DNA of 64,000 nucleotides, taken from the NCBI GenBank assembly GCA_905250115.1, contig CAJNOI010000007.1, positions 425,049-489,048 of the forward strand. Reading direction: 5' to 3'. The position numbers and the translations under genes are program-made. Numbering within the stretch: the stretch's first letter is position 1; every line of letters begins with the position of its first letter. Shown piece after piece: positions 23,951 through 35,105 of the stretch. The DNA comes from Adineta steineri. Taxonomy: Eukaryota > Rotifera > Eurotatoria > Adinetida > Adinetidae. The notes beneath the pieces were generated by a model. It was not told where the DNA came from, did no database searches, and saw nothing but the letters and a program-made list of their open reading frames with translations.

Positions 23951-26743
23951 ATGTTTTCTCGAGTAGCCATTCATCTAACACGTTGTAATTCAGCATCACT
24001 TCGAAGTTCTCGACTTGTTTTACCTTCACATCCTTATCGTCGTTTATTTGAACTACCACGACGTGGTCAGATACGCCCATGGTACCGTCGTTTTTGGCCA
24101 TTAACCATTGCATTTACTGTTGTTTCAACTGGTATACCAATTGGTTATATTGTTTACAAAGATTTTCTACAAGAATCATGGATGAAAAAAGATAAAACAT
24201 CAGAAGAAAATTTCGATGAAAATAGTGAATCTGTATCTCAATCTGAACTTGATACACTTCTTTCACAAACTCAACAATTACTTAATTCTGAACTTTATTT
24301 AAATCGTTCGTCTGCCTTTATTGTACCTATACGTTTATTCTTTCGTACATTAAAACTTATTATTATCTTTACTCCTGTTATTATTTTCTATTTCATCCAA
24401 GACAAATTTGCTCCACATTTATATGAAAAATGGTGTTTTACGCTTCGACGGTAAGCTTTCTATTTCATATACTTATTATTATTTATTATTATTCATACAT
24501 ATTCAGATCATTTGAATTTTGTGGTCCTTGTTTTATTAAACTTGGTCAATGGATGGCAACTCGTCCTGATTTATTCTCTACTCAATTTTGCTCAATATTT
24601 AATGAACTTCATTCAAATGCTCCAGTACATTCAGAATCTCAGACACGAAAATTATTACATGATAATAATATACATATAAAATCTACATCAACAGATTTTC
24701 TTTCTAAACCATTAGCAAGTGGTGCAATAGCACAAGTTTATCGATGTAAAGTTGGTAATCTTGATTTAATAATGAAAGTTCGTCATCCAAATGTTCAAAA
24801 TAAAATTTATTATGATTTAAAAATATTAAATATTTTTACACGTGTATTAACAAAATTCTCAAGAGATCAATTTAAATGGCTTAATCTTGAAGATAATATT
24901 CATTCATTTACAAAAAATATGTTATTACAAACAAATTTAGTGATTGAAACAAAAAATTTACAAATATTTGAAAGAAATTTTGAAAAATATAAATCAAATA
25001 TACGTTTTCCACATGTTGATCCATCATTACCATCAACAAAAGATATTCTCTTTCAAACTTATGAAAATGGACAAATATTAAATGATTTTATGGATACATG
25101 CAAAGATCCAAAAATTCGAAAGAAATTAGCATATCTCGGTGTTAATGCTTATTTGAAAATGCTTTTTGTTGATAATTTTGTAAGTTTATCGATTACGAAA
25201 AACTATACTAGAGAGGACGACATTCAATTCTAGTTTATAATATTACTATGAAATAGGGTGACGTTATTAACCCTCTGTTGATGTTGTGAGGTCCAAGAGG
25301 ATCCACTTCGCACCTTTTGACTAAATTCTCTCTTAGGAGTTTCTGTTTCTGATCGGTTCTCACATCAATTATCTAGTCGTTTTTTGGTACACACTACCCA
25401 TATGAGAAATCATGAGTAGGTCTAACGGGGAAAAAATGCAGCTACGAGTCCTTGTGAACCCCATAACAACTATGGTGCTATAATCTTATTTTATATGGTG
25501 ATATTGCTGCTATTTATTCTCTCGCAGTGATGTTTCCTTCCTAACGATTTGTTTCGATTGATTTTTATCTTCGCTACTGATAATAATGACTTACATTTAG
25601 TAAAAAGAGCGTGAAATCTGTCATATCCAGCTTATGTCAATATCATTTTCAAAAGATTTTGCTCAATTCTTATTTTTACTATAGAGCCGTTTTACAGTGC
25701 TTATCACGAAATGCGTTCATATCGTAATAAAACTGAAGCATCTATATGTTTATAATATACAAATGAAAAGCTTTAGTGACGCTAAAACTTTATTTTTTGA
25801 TGAACTTTTATGAGCGGGTCCAAAATGGACCCCAAAACAGCCACGAAGGGTGAACAGGTATTCGATGCAATACTGAGTTTTGTCTTCTATAATATCACAT
25901 AGAAAGTAAAGAATTTAATTATACTAATGTATCATCAGATCCTCTAAGGCATACTTCTTAAAATTAGATTCAAGCTTTTTAGAACATCAGTTAAGATAGC
26001 TTTTTAATAAATATATACTTTACATTTGGTGAACTAATGAATATGAAGACAAAGATTTTTATTACATAATTTCTTACTCGATTTAAATCATAGCAATGAC
26101 TTCCGCACATTCTTGTCATTTTTATACATCATAAAAAAACTATTTTATTTGATCTTTTAATCTTAAGATTCATGCTGATCTACATCCGGGTAATATTCTT
26201 GTTCATCTTAATGAAAAATCACCTCATGAACCAATAATAATATTTCTTGACGTTGGTTTAACATCTTCACTTAGTCGAAGTGATAAAAAGAATTTTTATG
26301 ATTTATTTCGTGCAATAGCAAATTATGATAGTACAGAAGCAGCAACATTAATAATTGAACGTGCACCAAATGCAAAAGAAATCGATGAACAATCAAAAAT
26401 TGGTTTTCGAAAAGAAATGGCTGTCTTAATTGAAGATGTTATTCGAACACCATTAAAACAAGTTGAAGTTGGATTAGTTTTACGTAATGTATTAGATTTA
26501 GGAAAGAAATATCATATTAAATTAGAATCAAATTTTACAACACTTGCTCTTGGAACAATTATTATTGAAGGTATCGGTAGACAACTTGATCCAGATCTAG
26601 ATTTTGTTAGTGCTGCAAGACCATTTTTACAAAAAGATTTTCGACTTGTTAAAAGTTATTTAAATGGAGTTTTTCAACGAAATATTGCTAATACATCGTG
26701 GTGGTCACGATTATTTAATAAAACTGAACAAAATTTAGCTTAA
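23951..26743 (+). CDS. ADCK2: ADCK2-like mitochondrial UbiB/COQ8-family kinase-like protein
   Basis: Exons 23951-24450, 24507-25179 and 26168-26743 give 582 aa. The N-terminus is Arg/Ser-rich without acids (MFSRVAIHLTRCNSASLRSS), fitting a mitochondrial targeting peptide. Hydrophobic segments follow near residues 50-67 and 128-148. UbiB motifs are KLGQ (about 178-181), an Ala-type nucleotide loop (LASGAIAQVYRCKVG), the lysine in LIMKVRHPNV, and DLHPGN (about 395-400). The DFG position reads DVG. These proteins act in coenzyme Q and mitochondrial lipid metabolism. The long hydrophobic N-terminal part favours ADCK2 over COQ8 or ADCK1/5. The second intron (988 bp) is far longer than its neighbours. 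It is the first gene of a tight four-gene cluster. Confidence 0.88.
25180..26167 (+). other. Over-long ADCK2 intron with a hairpin and unlike base composition
   Basis: A 988-bp intron in a gene whose other intron is 56 bp. It holds GC-richer patches, including a perfect hairpin GGGTCCA-AAA-TGGACCC at about 25816-25832 and an AGGTCCAAGAGGATCC patch near 25290. This suggests inserted sequence, but no ends or coding frame could be defined. Confidence 0.4.
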
Positions 26744-26797
26744 TTTACAAATGCTTTTAGATACATTGTTTTCTTTTACTTAATAAAATAAATAAAC

Positions 26798-29700
26798 ATG
26801 AAATTTCGTGCCAAATTACACAATAGTACAACGATCAATAAATTTACAAGTATGTTTCAATATTCATGATAAAAATAGCTTCATACTTGATTTTACATTT
26901 TTTGCTTTGTACTTACATCGAACCTCATAGAGAGAAAAATGTTAAGCTTTTCAAAAACAAACGAAAAAAGAATATTTATGTATGATTACGATTTTTTCTT
27001 ACATTAGAAATTATAACTGGTGTATCGAAAATGGCCAAATCTGGAGTACTTCGTTTAACACCTGATAAATTATTTTTAATTTTGGGTGATAAATCATTTG
27101 GTGGTGGTGTTTCACTTTGGATTGAACTTGATCCGGTTCGATTCTTTGATGATTATATTATGGATGGTTTATCACCATTAGCCAATGAAATTTATATTGA
27201 AATTATGTTTGAAGAATTAGTACGTGCTCTTAAACCAGCACAAGCAGCTCGATTACTTAAACTTCGTTTAATTAAAAAACATAACAATCCATGTTTAAGT
27301 ATCGATACAGAAGTTGTATGTTTTATTATAAGAAGAAAAAAAAAGGATTATTTCGAAGATTATCTTTAGATATCATCATCTATGACTGAACGACAATTTA
27401 CATGTGATATTCCTATTCATTTATTAGCACATAAACATTGGTAAATACTTTCTATTTCTACAGAAGACAAAAACTAATACAAAATGTATCTTGTAGGATT
27501 GATTTTCAAGCTCCAAATATTCCTTTATGTGATGTAAGTAAATTATATATATATATTTTTGTTTTATATATCACAATTTATACAAGAGAAAAAAAACTGA
27601 CTATAATAAACAAGACTAGCAACAATAATAGAAATATATGTTTGTTGATATAGAAAAATTGTTCCACTCGGTGTAGGTATTGTTGTAACTTGAATAATTA
27701 AACGTTCATTAGCTGCACAATGACTTATACAATCAAGTTGTGAACATAAATCATGATAATATTTAAATGAATCTTTACATGTTGTCGAAATATTAAGTGG
27801 TTTTTTGATTAATGTTGAATTTGTTTTACGGACGGCAGGTAATTGTAATTTTTGATGTGGTAATTCATATGCATAACCACCACGACATTCTTGACCTGTA
27901 TAAGCAACTGATTGCCTATTATGTAATAAATAACTAAATGAACAATTACATATTAAAGGATTATTTTCTAAATAAATTGTTGAACGTGCAAAATTTTTGA
28001 ATATACAAGGATGAATTGTTTCCAATTGATTTGCACGTAAATGTAAATTTAATGTTGTATGACTTGTTGAATGTTGTAAACCATGAAATGAACATGTATC
28101 AAGTGTTGTTATATTATTTCCACTTAGATTAAGTTTAGTTAAACGTTTAAGTGATAAAAATTCACATGAACCGATTTGACTAAGATTATTTGATGTTATT
28201 TTTAAATGATTTAATTCATTAAGATAACCACTATAAAATGCTTGAGTAATATTTTCTATATAATTATGAGATAAATCAAGATATTTTAAACGATATAAAC
28301 CAGTCCATATATGTGCAGTTATTGTACGTATTTGATTATGTTCTAATTTTAATAAACGTAAATTAACAAGATAGGAGAAAACATTTGTTTCTAATAGTGT
28401 TATTTGATTATGTGATAAATCAAGGTAATCAATAAGAAATGGACCAGCAAATGCATTTGGATGTCTTTGAAATGTTAAAATATCAATTGATATGATTTTA
28501 TTATAGGATAAATCAACTCGGGTTAAACGATGAGCAAATCCAAATGCATATGCTGGTAATTGATATATATTATTATATGATAAATATATTTCATATAAAC
28601 CTGTTGCATTATATAAAGCTTGAAGAGGTATAGAATCAAGTGAATTATGATCGAGATAAAGATTTGATATTGGTGGAGGTTCACCGGATAATGATAATGT
28701 AAATAGATTGATTTGTTTAGTTTTTTTTCGTAATTCTAATGTTAATTCAGTTAGAAGACGTGTTTCTTCTGCATTCGTTGATGTTATTGAACGTTTCAAT
28801 TTCAGAAGTTCTTTTATATTATTATTTTCCTATTTATTATAAAAGTAAATAATAATTTCTTTTTTTTTTTCTATGTTAATTAAGTTTTAATTTACCTCTT
28901 CCTCCGATTTATCATTTTCATAATCATCGAATAATTGAAATTGATCATCAATAATAGGTAAATGTCGTTGACTAGGCCATATATCAATTAAATGTCGATG
29001 AGTTATATTTAATTGCACAATAAGATCATAAGAAAGTGAACCAGAAAATATCAAATGATGTATATGCATATTATCCGGTATCCATTTTCTTTTATTATTT
29101 AATGTTAAATTTTCAAATAAATTAAAAGATAAATCAATATTCCATTCAATAAGTGTATTATTTGTTGAAATTTTTGTTAAAATTGGTAAAGTTTTTAATT
29201 TTCGATAGAAACAATCAATCCATAAACGTTTACTTTCAATTTCACATATACATTGACATGGTGTTGATACTGGACAAGGTTGTATATATTGATGATTTGT
29301 ACGTATATCAGTATTTGTTGAATAGAAATATGGTGAACATGCTGACATAGATGATGTATGGACGGATGATGATAAGTTAATGATGTTAAGAATAAAAGTC
29401 ATTGTTAGAATAAGTGACGACAATAAATTATTATTAGGAAATGAAGAAAAAGAAAGAGGAAAAGAAGAAGAAAAAGGCACTTCGATGCACCATTGCATTC
29501 TTCCTCATAGTTTTAATATTCTTAAATGACGGCCCATAGATATCGTCGCCTAACGATGTGAACTAAAAATACTAGAAGAAGAGAAAAAAAGTCGTAAATA
29601 TATATAGAAATAATATTATAATAGTTTTTTTTCTTCGTTGTTTTCGGCAATTGTGTTAGTCAACTGAAATGATTGAAGTCATGGCTAGATATTTTCTCTA

Positions 29701-31741
29701 GTGATATGATAAGATAGTGTAAAAAAAAAGGAGAAAACAACATAGAATAGAACTAAAGAAATACTGTTTATTCTAGTTATTGCTAACTCAATGGTATACA
29801 AAAAATATATATATGCATGTCAATTGACGTTACTATTGACTCGATCTTTCCTTCCCATTGTATTAATCATCATTTTCTCTCTAGCGTCTCAATGACCTTG
29901 ACAATTTATTGAAGTGATATAAGTCACGTTTCCTATTACACTCAAGATTAGTATTATTATTATGATTATAGGTTATATTCTATTTTATTTCTCTATTGAG
30001 CCATTAAAAATATTTAAAACAAGTTTAATCTTCTTAATATGTTTTTATTAAGTAAATGATAAAGCCATAGGCATCCGAAACAACTTACCACTAATACGGC
30101 AAGACTTGACAAACAAACGAACTAGTTTTTATTGTGGTTGTCTATCTAATAGTATCTCATTTTCTTTCAACTGACAGAAAAACTCTTTCTTTCGGCTACT
30201 ATATTATATGTGTGTGTGTGTGCATGCAGTATGAAGGTTGCGATTGCTAAAGAGAAACGACGCGCGCTCTAGTCAAAAGAGAGAAACCAAAAGAAAGAAA
30301 TAGACAAACGAGAAGTGGAAAAGCGCAATGTGCGTGTGCTTGCCGCTAAGGAATAGTAGAATAAGAAAAGAACTGACGGCGGTGGATTATTACCGTCATC
30401 GGGAGCATGAGAAATAATAACGCAAAGAACTGCAGTATGCAAACATACACTTACATACATACGCATACAGATAGAGAAATTCTAGTATAAGGCAAAGTCA
30501 ACATGCGTCATCAACATATTTAAAGGACAATGTCTGGAAATGAAGGAATAGGAAAAAAAAAGAGAAATCAATGAGAGAAAATATTATTTCTGTTCTTTTC
30601 ACTAGGGCCTGTCTCAATTAAAACTATCTGGAGCAGTGTTGATGCGATGATAAAAAAGGATTACGAGAAATATTAGATCGATTTCCGTTCTTCTTCCGAC
30701 CATGATGAAGTGGAAATAGAACGAACTAACTACATCGCCCCAAGTTAAATTGACAAGAAATGAAGAATAAAGATAATATTGTGTTCTTACTTTAGTAGCT
30801 TAGAATCAATGAGCCATACAAATCTCAATAGATACGATTATTATTGTTGTTGTTGTTATTGCTGCTTTTGCTCTTGTTGTTGTTGTTGTTATTGTTCTTG
30901 CTCTTGCTCTTGCTCTTGTTGTTGCCGTTTTTTCGTGTTATTGCTGAGATAATAAGTGTTAATACTCAACTAAAGGTCAATTTCTTGGCATGTTGTAACG
31001 AACGCCTGCTAAGGCATATCATATATTAATATAGACCCTAAAGAAACATCTTACTTATGATATTTATGTAATCATATAACCTGTACTAATATATAAATCT
31101 ATATAGCTAACTAGTTAAAAAAAATAAAAGAAATTTATTTTTTCTTTAGATTAGTATTACAATTCCTAAATTAAAAACATTAAAAAATATTATTGATCGA
31201 ATGAAAGCTATGTGTAATTTTCTTGTAAGTTTTAATTCGATAGAAAGACAAAAAAAGAAGAAGTCTATCTTTGTTTTTGCATAGACATTACAAGCAAATA
31301 AATCAGGTGATATGACAGTAAAAGTCGAGACGGATACTGCTCAAGTAGCAACATATTTTACAGGTCTTCAAGAAACATCAGGAATACGTATGCAAATTCT
31401 TATCTAAATAGATGATCAAAATAAATCAAATATTTAGATGCTAATGGCAATGATCAATCGCAGTTGGATATGACAACAACGCAACAATCAAATTTATCAT
31501 CATCAGATTCTCTTGAGACAGCTGAAGTACGTTTAGATATTAAAAAATTTGCTCAATTACTTCATGCTCAACAACCATATGCTGAAAAAATGGTTTTTAG
31601 TATGTAACAACAAAAAAGAAAATCTTTTAATTCATTTCTCATTATTTTTCTTTAGATTTCTGTAATAATAGTATGTTACATATATGTATTGTTGCAGAAT
31701 ATTTTACACTTCAATGTATTTTACCTTCAATTCAACTGTAA
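26798..31741 (+). CDS. HUS1: HUS1 checkpoint clamp subunit
   Basis: Exons 26798-26849, 27008-27315, 27370-27440, 27497-27533, 31150-31224, 31285-31387, 31438-31599 and 31656-31741 give 297 aa (human 280), and every junction is phase-consistent. The start MKFRAKLHNSTTINKF, the middle LRLTPDKLFLILGDKSFGGG and EIYIEIMFEELVRALKPAQA, and the end EYFTLQCILPSIQL follow human HUS1 throughout. HUS1 forms the 9-1-1 ring with RAD9 and RAD1 that loads at damaged DNA and activates ATR. That is of interest in an animal lineage known for recovering from desiccation and irradiation. Intron 4 (27534-31149) is about 3.6 kb and holds a whole gene on the opposite strand. The start lies 54 bp after the ADCK2 stop. 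Confidence 0.95.
27564..29498 (-). CDS. Leucine-rich-repeat receptor-like protein nested in a HUS1 intron
   Basis: Two exons (28896-29498 and 27564-28829) joined in phase 0 give 622 aa. A later Met (29400) would give a cleaner signal peptide (MTFILNIINLSSSVHTSSMS). An LRRNT-like Cys cluster follows (PCPVSTPCQCICE). About ten 24-residue LRRs lie in exon 2 (LTRVDLSYNKIISIDILTF, LKYLDLSHNYIENITQAF). An LRRCT cap follows (NNPLICNCSFSYLL ... ECRGG), then further Cys pairs and a C-terminal hydrophobic stretch (YISIIVASLVYY). This fits an extracellular adhesion or recognition protein, secreted or single-pass. The stop lies only 30 bp from the HUS1 exon 4 donor. The last ~20 residues are uncertain. 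Confidence 0.85.
29499..31149. other. Upstream region of the nested LRR gene, inside HUS1 intron 4
   Basis: AT-rich. It contains a TG run (30211-30222) and a TTG/CTT/GCT triplet tract at 30844-30927. It should hold the promoter of the nested gene. No other gene seen. Confidence 0.5.
30844..30927. repeat. Imperfect TTG/CTT/GCT trinucleotide microsatellite
   Basis: About 80 bp of nearly uninterrupted TTG, CTT and GCT triplets. It lies in intron sequence and codes for nothing known. Confidence 0.8.
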
Positions 31742-31840
31742 TAGTCAGATTATTTTTCTTTGTTACATATATATATACTCTAAAAGATATTTTATCTCTA
31801 TGTGTCATATAAACATTCTCTATACAAGATAATATTTCAG

Positions 31841-33668
31841 ATGACTACAACAGAACCAACAAAACTTGATACATTCCGAGCTAAAATTGAACAACGTAAA
31901 GCTTGTGAAAAGAAAGCATTTGATACATGTATAAAATTAATTGAAGAAGACAAAGTCGATAATGAAACATTAATTAATGCAGTAAGTATCAATCAATTTC
32001 TTCCTCTGTCAATCAAGATTTTTCTATAAATATAGGCGATTTTGATTGATCAAGAACGATATCGAGGTATTAATGAAGATCGTGCATTAGGTCATAAATG
32101 TGGTTATCCTATTTGTTCCAATTCATTACCAAAAGATGTAAGTTGGAATATGTTTTCCAAATGTTATTTATACATACGATTTATTTATAGATTCCAACTC
32201 ATCAATATCATATTAATGTTAAATTAAATAAAGTAATCGATACAACAGAACGACGAGTAAAAAAAAAATAAAATTTTTCGAATTAAAAAAAAACAAAATT
32301 TTTATTTTAGTTTTTTTGTTCAACATTTTGTTACAAAGCATCAAAATATTTCGAACGTCAAATTCCTAAATCACCTGTTTGGGCTCGTGAACAACAGCAA
32401 GAAACTAATAGTTCATTAAACATTGAATTATTAACACAAGAAAATTTAGAGTAAAATAAATTAAAAAAAATTGTTTTTTTTGCAAAAATATTATTTTTAG
32501 TAAAGTAAAACACGATAATAGTACAATTATATCTCAATCAAACTATATTCGTTCAATTCCTACACGTCGTGAATCATCTTCATCATCATCATCATCCGAA
32601 GATGAATTCGAAGAATTACAAATAGCTCGTGATGCATATTATAAATCACGAGCTACAGTATTACAAAAACCATCTTTAGTTGAAACAAAACTTAAACAAA
32701 TCTCATTACCTGATCATATTCGAACAGATAATACAACGATTGATTTTGCTATTACCTGTTTATATGAATGGTTAACAAATAAAACAAAAGATTATTTACA
32801 TAATGATAATACAGAAGCATCTGTTACATCAATTAATCCTGAACGATATGAACAATTAGTAAATAAACTAAATGTACAAGATATCATAACATCCGATGGT
32901 GTTCGAGCTGAGAAAAAACTTCCATCTTTAAAAGAATTACAAAAAACAACAGCTGAAACTCAATATGAAGTTAAAGTAAAAGAATTTTTCTTTGGTAAAG
33001 GTGACATAAAAGAAGAGGTATGACATTTTGTTAAGTGCTATTTATAACTTGAATGTATTTAACAGGAAACAACACAATCATCTGCTATAATATTACCTCC
33101 AGTTGATGCCTACTCTCAGCAAACAATTCGCTTGTCAATTGTTAGTGAAAAAATCATGACATGGTATGTTTGTTATTTCCTTTTTTTCTCTTTATTATGA
33201 CAGAACAAAAGTTTTTTTTGCAGTTTCAAACAAATCTTCAATGAAGAAGCGCCACAAAGTATAATAAAAGATTTAAGATTAACACTATCAGAAATATTAT
33301 TAACATTGAAGTAATATCGATAAAAGCAAATTTAGTATTAATTTTTGTATCTACATTTAGTTTCACTAGTGAAAATATAGCTTTAAATTCAAATGAATGG
33401 ACAATTATGACTTTATTTCTTATTCATTTGTATGTATAAAATAGATTTTATTTAAAATATATTTTCTTATTTTCTATATTTTAGATTAACAATAAAACTA
33501 CCAATGTTATTGACTCATATAACAGAATCGAAAATAATCGAAGCATTATTAACTAGATTGAATCTATCTTCTGATATGATTATTCATATTATAAAATATT
33601 TACTTGAACATCCCATTGATAATTCACAATTATCAAAACCTTTAACAAATTTTGAAGATGTTGATTAA
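31841..33668 (+). CDS. RPAP2: RPAP2/Rtr1-type RNA polymerase II CTD phosphatase
   Basis: Nine exons (31841-31981, 32036-32137, 32191-32256, 32311-32450, 32501-33017, 33066-33163, 33224-33310, 33361-33429, 33485-33668), all in phase, give about 467 aa. The Rtr1 zinc domain has its first Cys pair in CGYPICSN and its second in [20 protein letters not shown] followed by SPVWARE. This follows human RPAP2 closely. It removes Ser5 phosphate from the polymerase II CTD and helps import the polymerase. The central part is Ser/Glu-rich, and a helical C-terminal region follows. The ATG sits immediately after AATATTTCAG, 99 bp beyond the HUS1 stop, as expected for a trans-splice acceptor. Confidence 0.92.
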
Positions 33669-33711
33669 TTAAATAAATAAAAATATATTTTTCTTTTATT
33701 TTATTCTAGAT

Positions 33712-35105
33712 ATGCAATTAGGACAACGAGCTGGTCAAACAGTATTTAAAGATTTACTTGAATCAGATACAGTCAATATTGAAAAATTAAAACAATATGT
33801 TCAAAAGCAATCTATTGTTACTGAATTTAAACCACTCTGTTGGAAAATTCTATTAGGTTTATTAATCTATAAAGAAGAAAAAAACGATTATTAAAAATAA
33901 ATTACCTTTTTTTTTTATTAGATATTAAATCCCCATATCGTGCGACACGTCGATATGTTGATCAAGCTAATTGTGACATATATAAACGTCTTCATTCAAC
34001 ATTAACAACTTGTCAAATAATTCAAAATGATACATCGATTTCCCAACAATTTCTTTCAATGTATTTACTTGATTCACATGCAATAAAAATACCTATTACT
34101 TCTACGGTAAAAATTTTTTTGCAAAAAAAAAAAAAGTAATCTGATTTTCATGATAATATAGAAAGAATATGAATCATTTCTATCAACTGCTAATTTTATT
34201 TGTTCATTTCTTGATAATGATAACGAACAACGATTAGATGTAATTGCTGAATGTTGGTTTATGACTTGTAAAATGTATGATAAATTTATTCATCTAACTC
34301 GACGTATAGCTTTTCTTGTACGTAAGTAAATATTTCAAATTGATAATAAATTTTCTTAAATATTTCAAAACAGCGATATCATGTTGGTAAAATTGCTCAA
34401 CAAGAATTTGTTTATGAATCGAAATTATTACTTCATTTAAATACACATAATATATTTGTATCTATACCAGAGAATTGGCTTAAAGATGGTTTTCAATTAA
34501 TAAGAGATGATTTTTCATTATTAAAGTAATTTTTTTTTATATGGAATATTGTATATAGATAAAGATTTATTTAGTATTTGGGAAAAATTTATTGCTGGTA
34601 GTGAATATATATTTGTTTTTTTAACAATTCATATTCTTCATTATTGTCGTGGAAAATTGCTTAGTTTATATTCAACAAAAGAAATTATACAATATCTTAT
34701 TGATCTCAAGGTAAATCATTTCTCTTAAATGATTGGTCTAAAATTTAACTTATTCTATTAATTAGGATTATCATAGATTTATGAATAAGATCTCTCTATC
34801 TTGTCATTTTCTGAATAGAAAGGACTTTTATCTATACTAGTTCAAGTTATAGAAAATCCTTATTTAACCTACATCTATAAGCATAAATATAAATCAAAGT
34901 ATTGAATTCATATGATTCTATATAGGATTCCGAAACCTTTTTTTATGTAATGGTTTATGCCTTAGATATTATCAAGGTTTTTATTTTTTTTAAACATTTA
35001 TTAAAGATTGATGATCAAGCAGCTTGTGAACATATAGCCATAGCATCAGTTGCATCATGGAAAAAACAAGGTAATTCATTACTCAGTTTTCCTGCTATTC
35101 CATAA
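33712..35105 (+). CDS. TBC1D7: TBC1D7, third subunit of the TSC complex
   Basis: Exons 33712-33856, 33922-34106, 34162-34317, 34374-34525, 34575-34710 and 35007-35105 all join in phase. The segments LCWKILLDIKSPYRATRRYV, CWFMTCKMYDKFIHLTRR and IWEKFIAGSEYIFVFLTIHI align in order with human TBC1D7 (VWKVLLGILPP, CYWITRRF, VWDKVVSGSCKILVF). TBC1D7 stabilises the TSC1-TSC2 complex that restrains Rheb/TORC1. The end is uncertain: reading through gives QGNSLLSFPAIP and a stop, while splicing at 35070 to 35201 would give a long hydrophobic tail. The ATG lies 43 bp after the RPAP2 stop and two bases after a pyrimidine-rich TTTTATTCTAG. Confidence 0.88.

Noticed and set aside
30844-31029. 61-codon frame with a run of Leu
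   Set aside because: Translation of a triplet microsatellite inside an intron.
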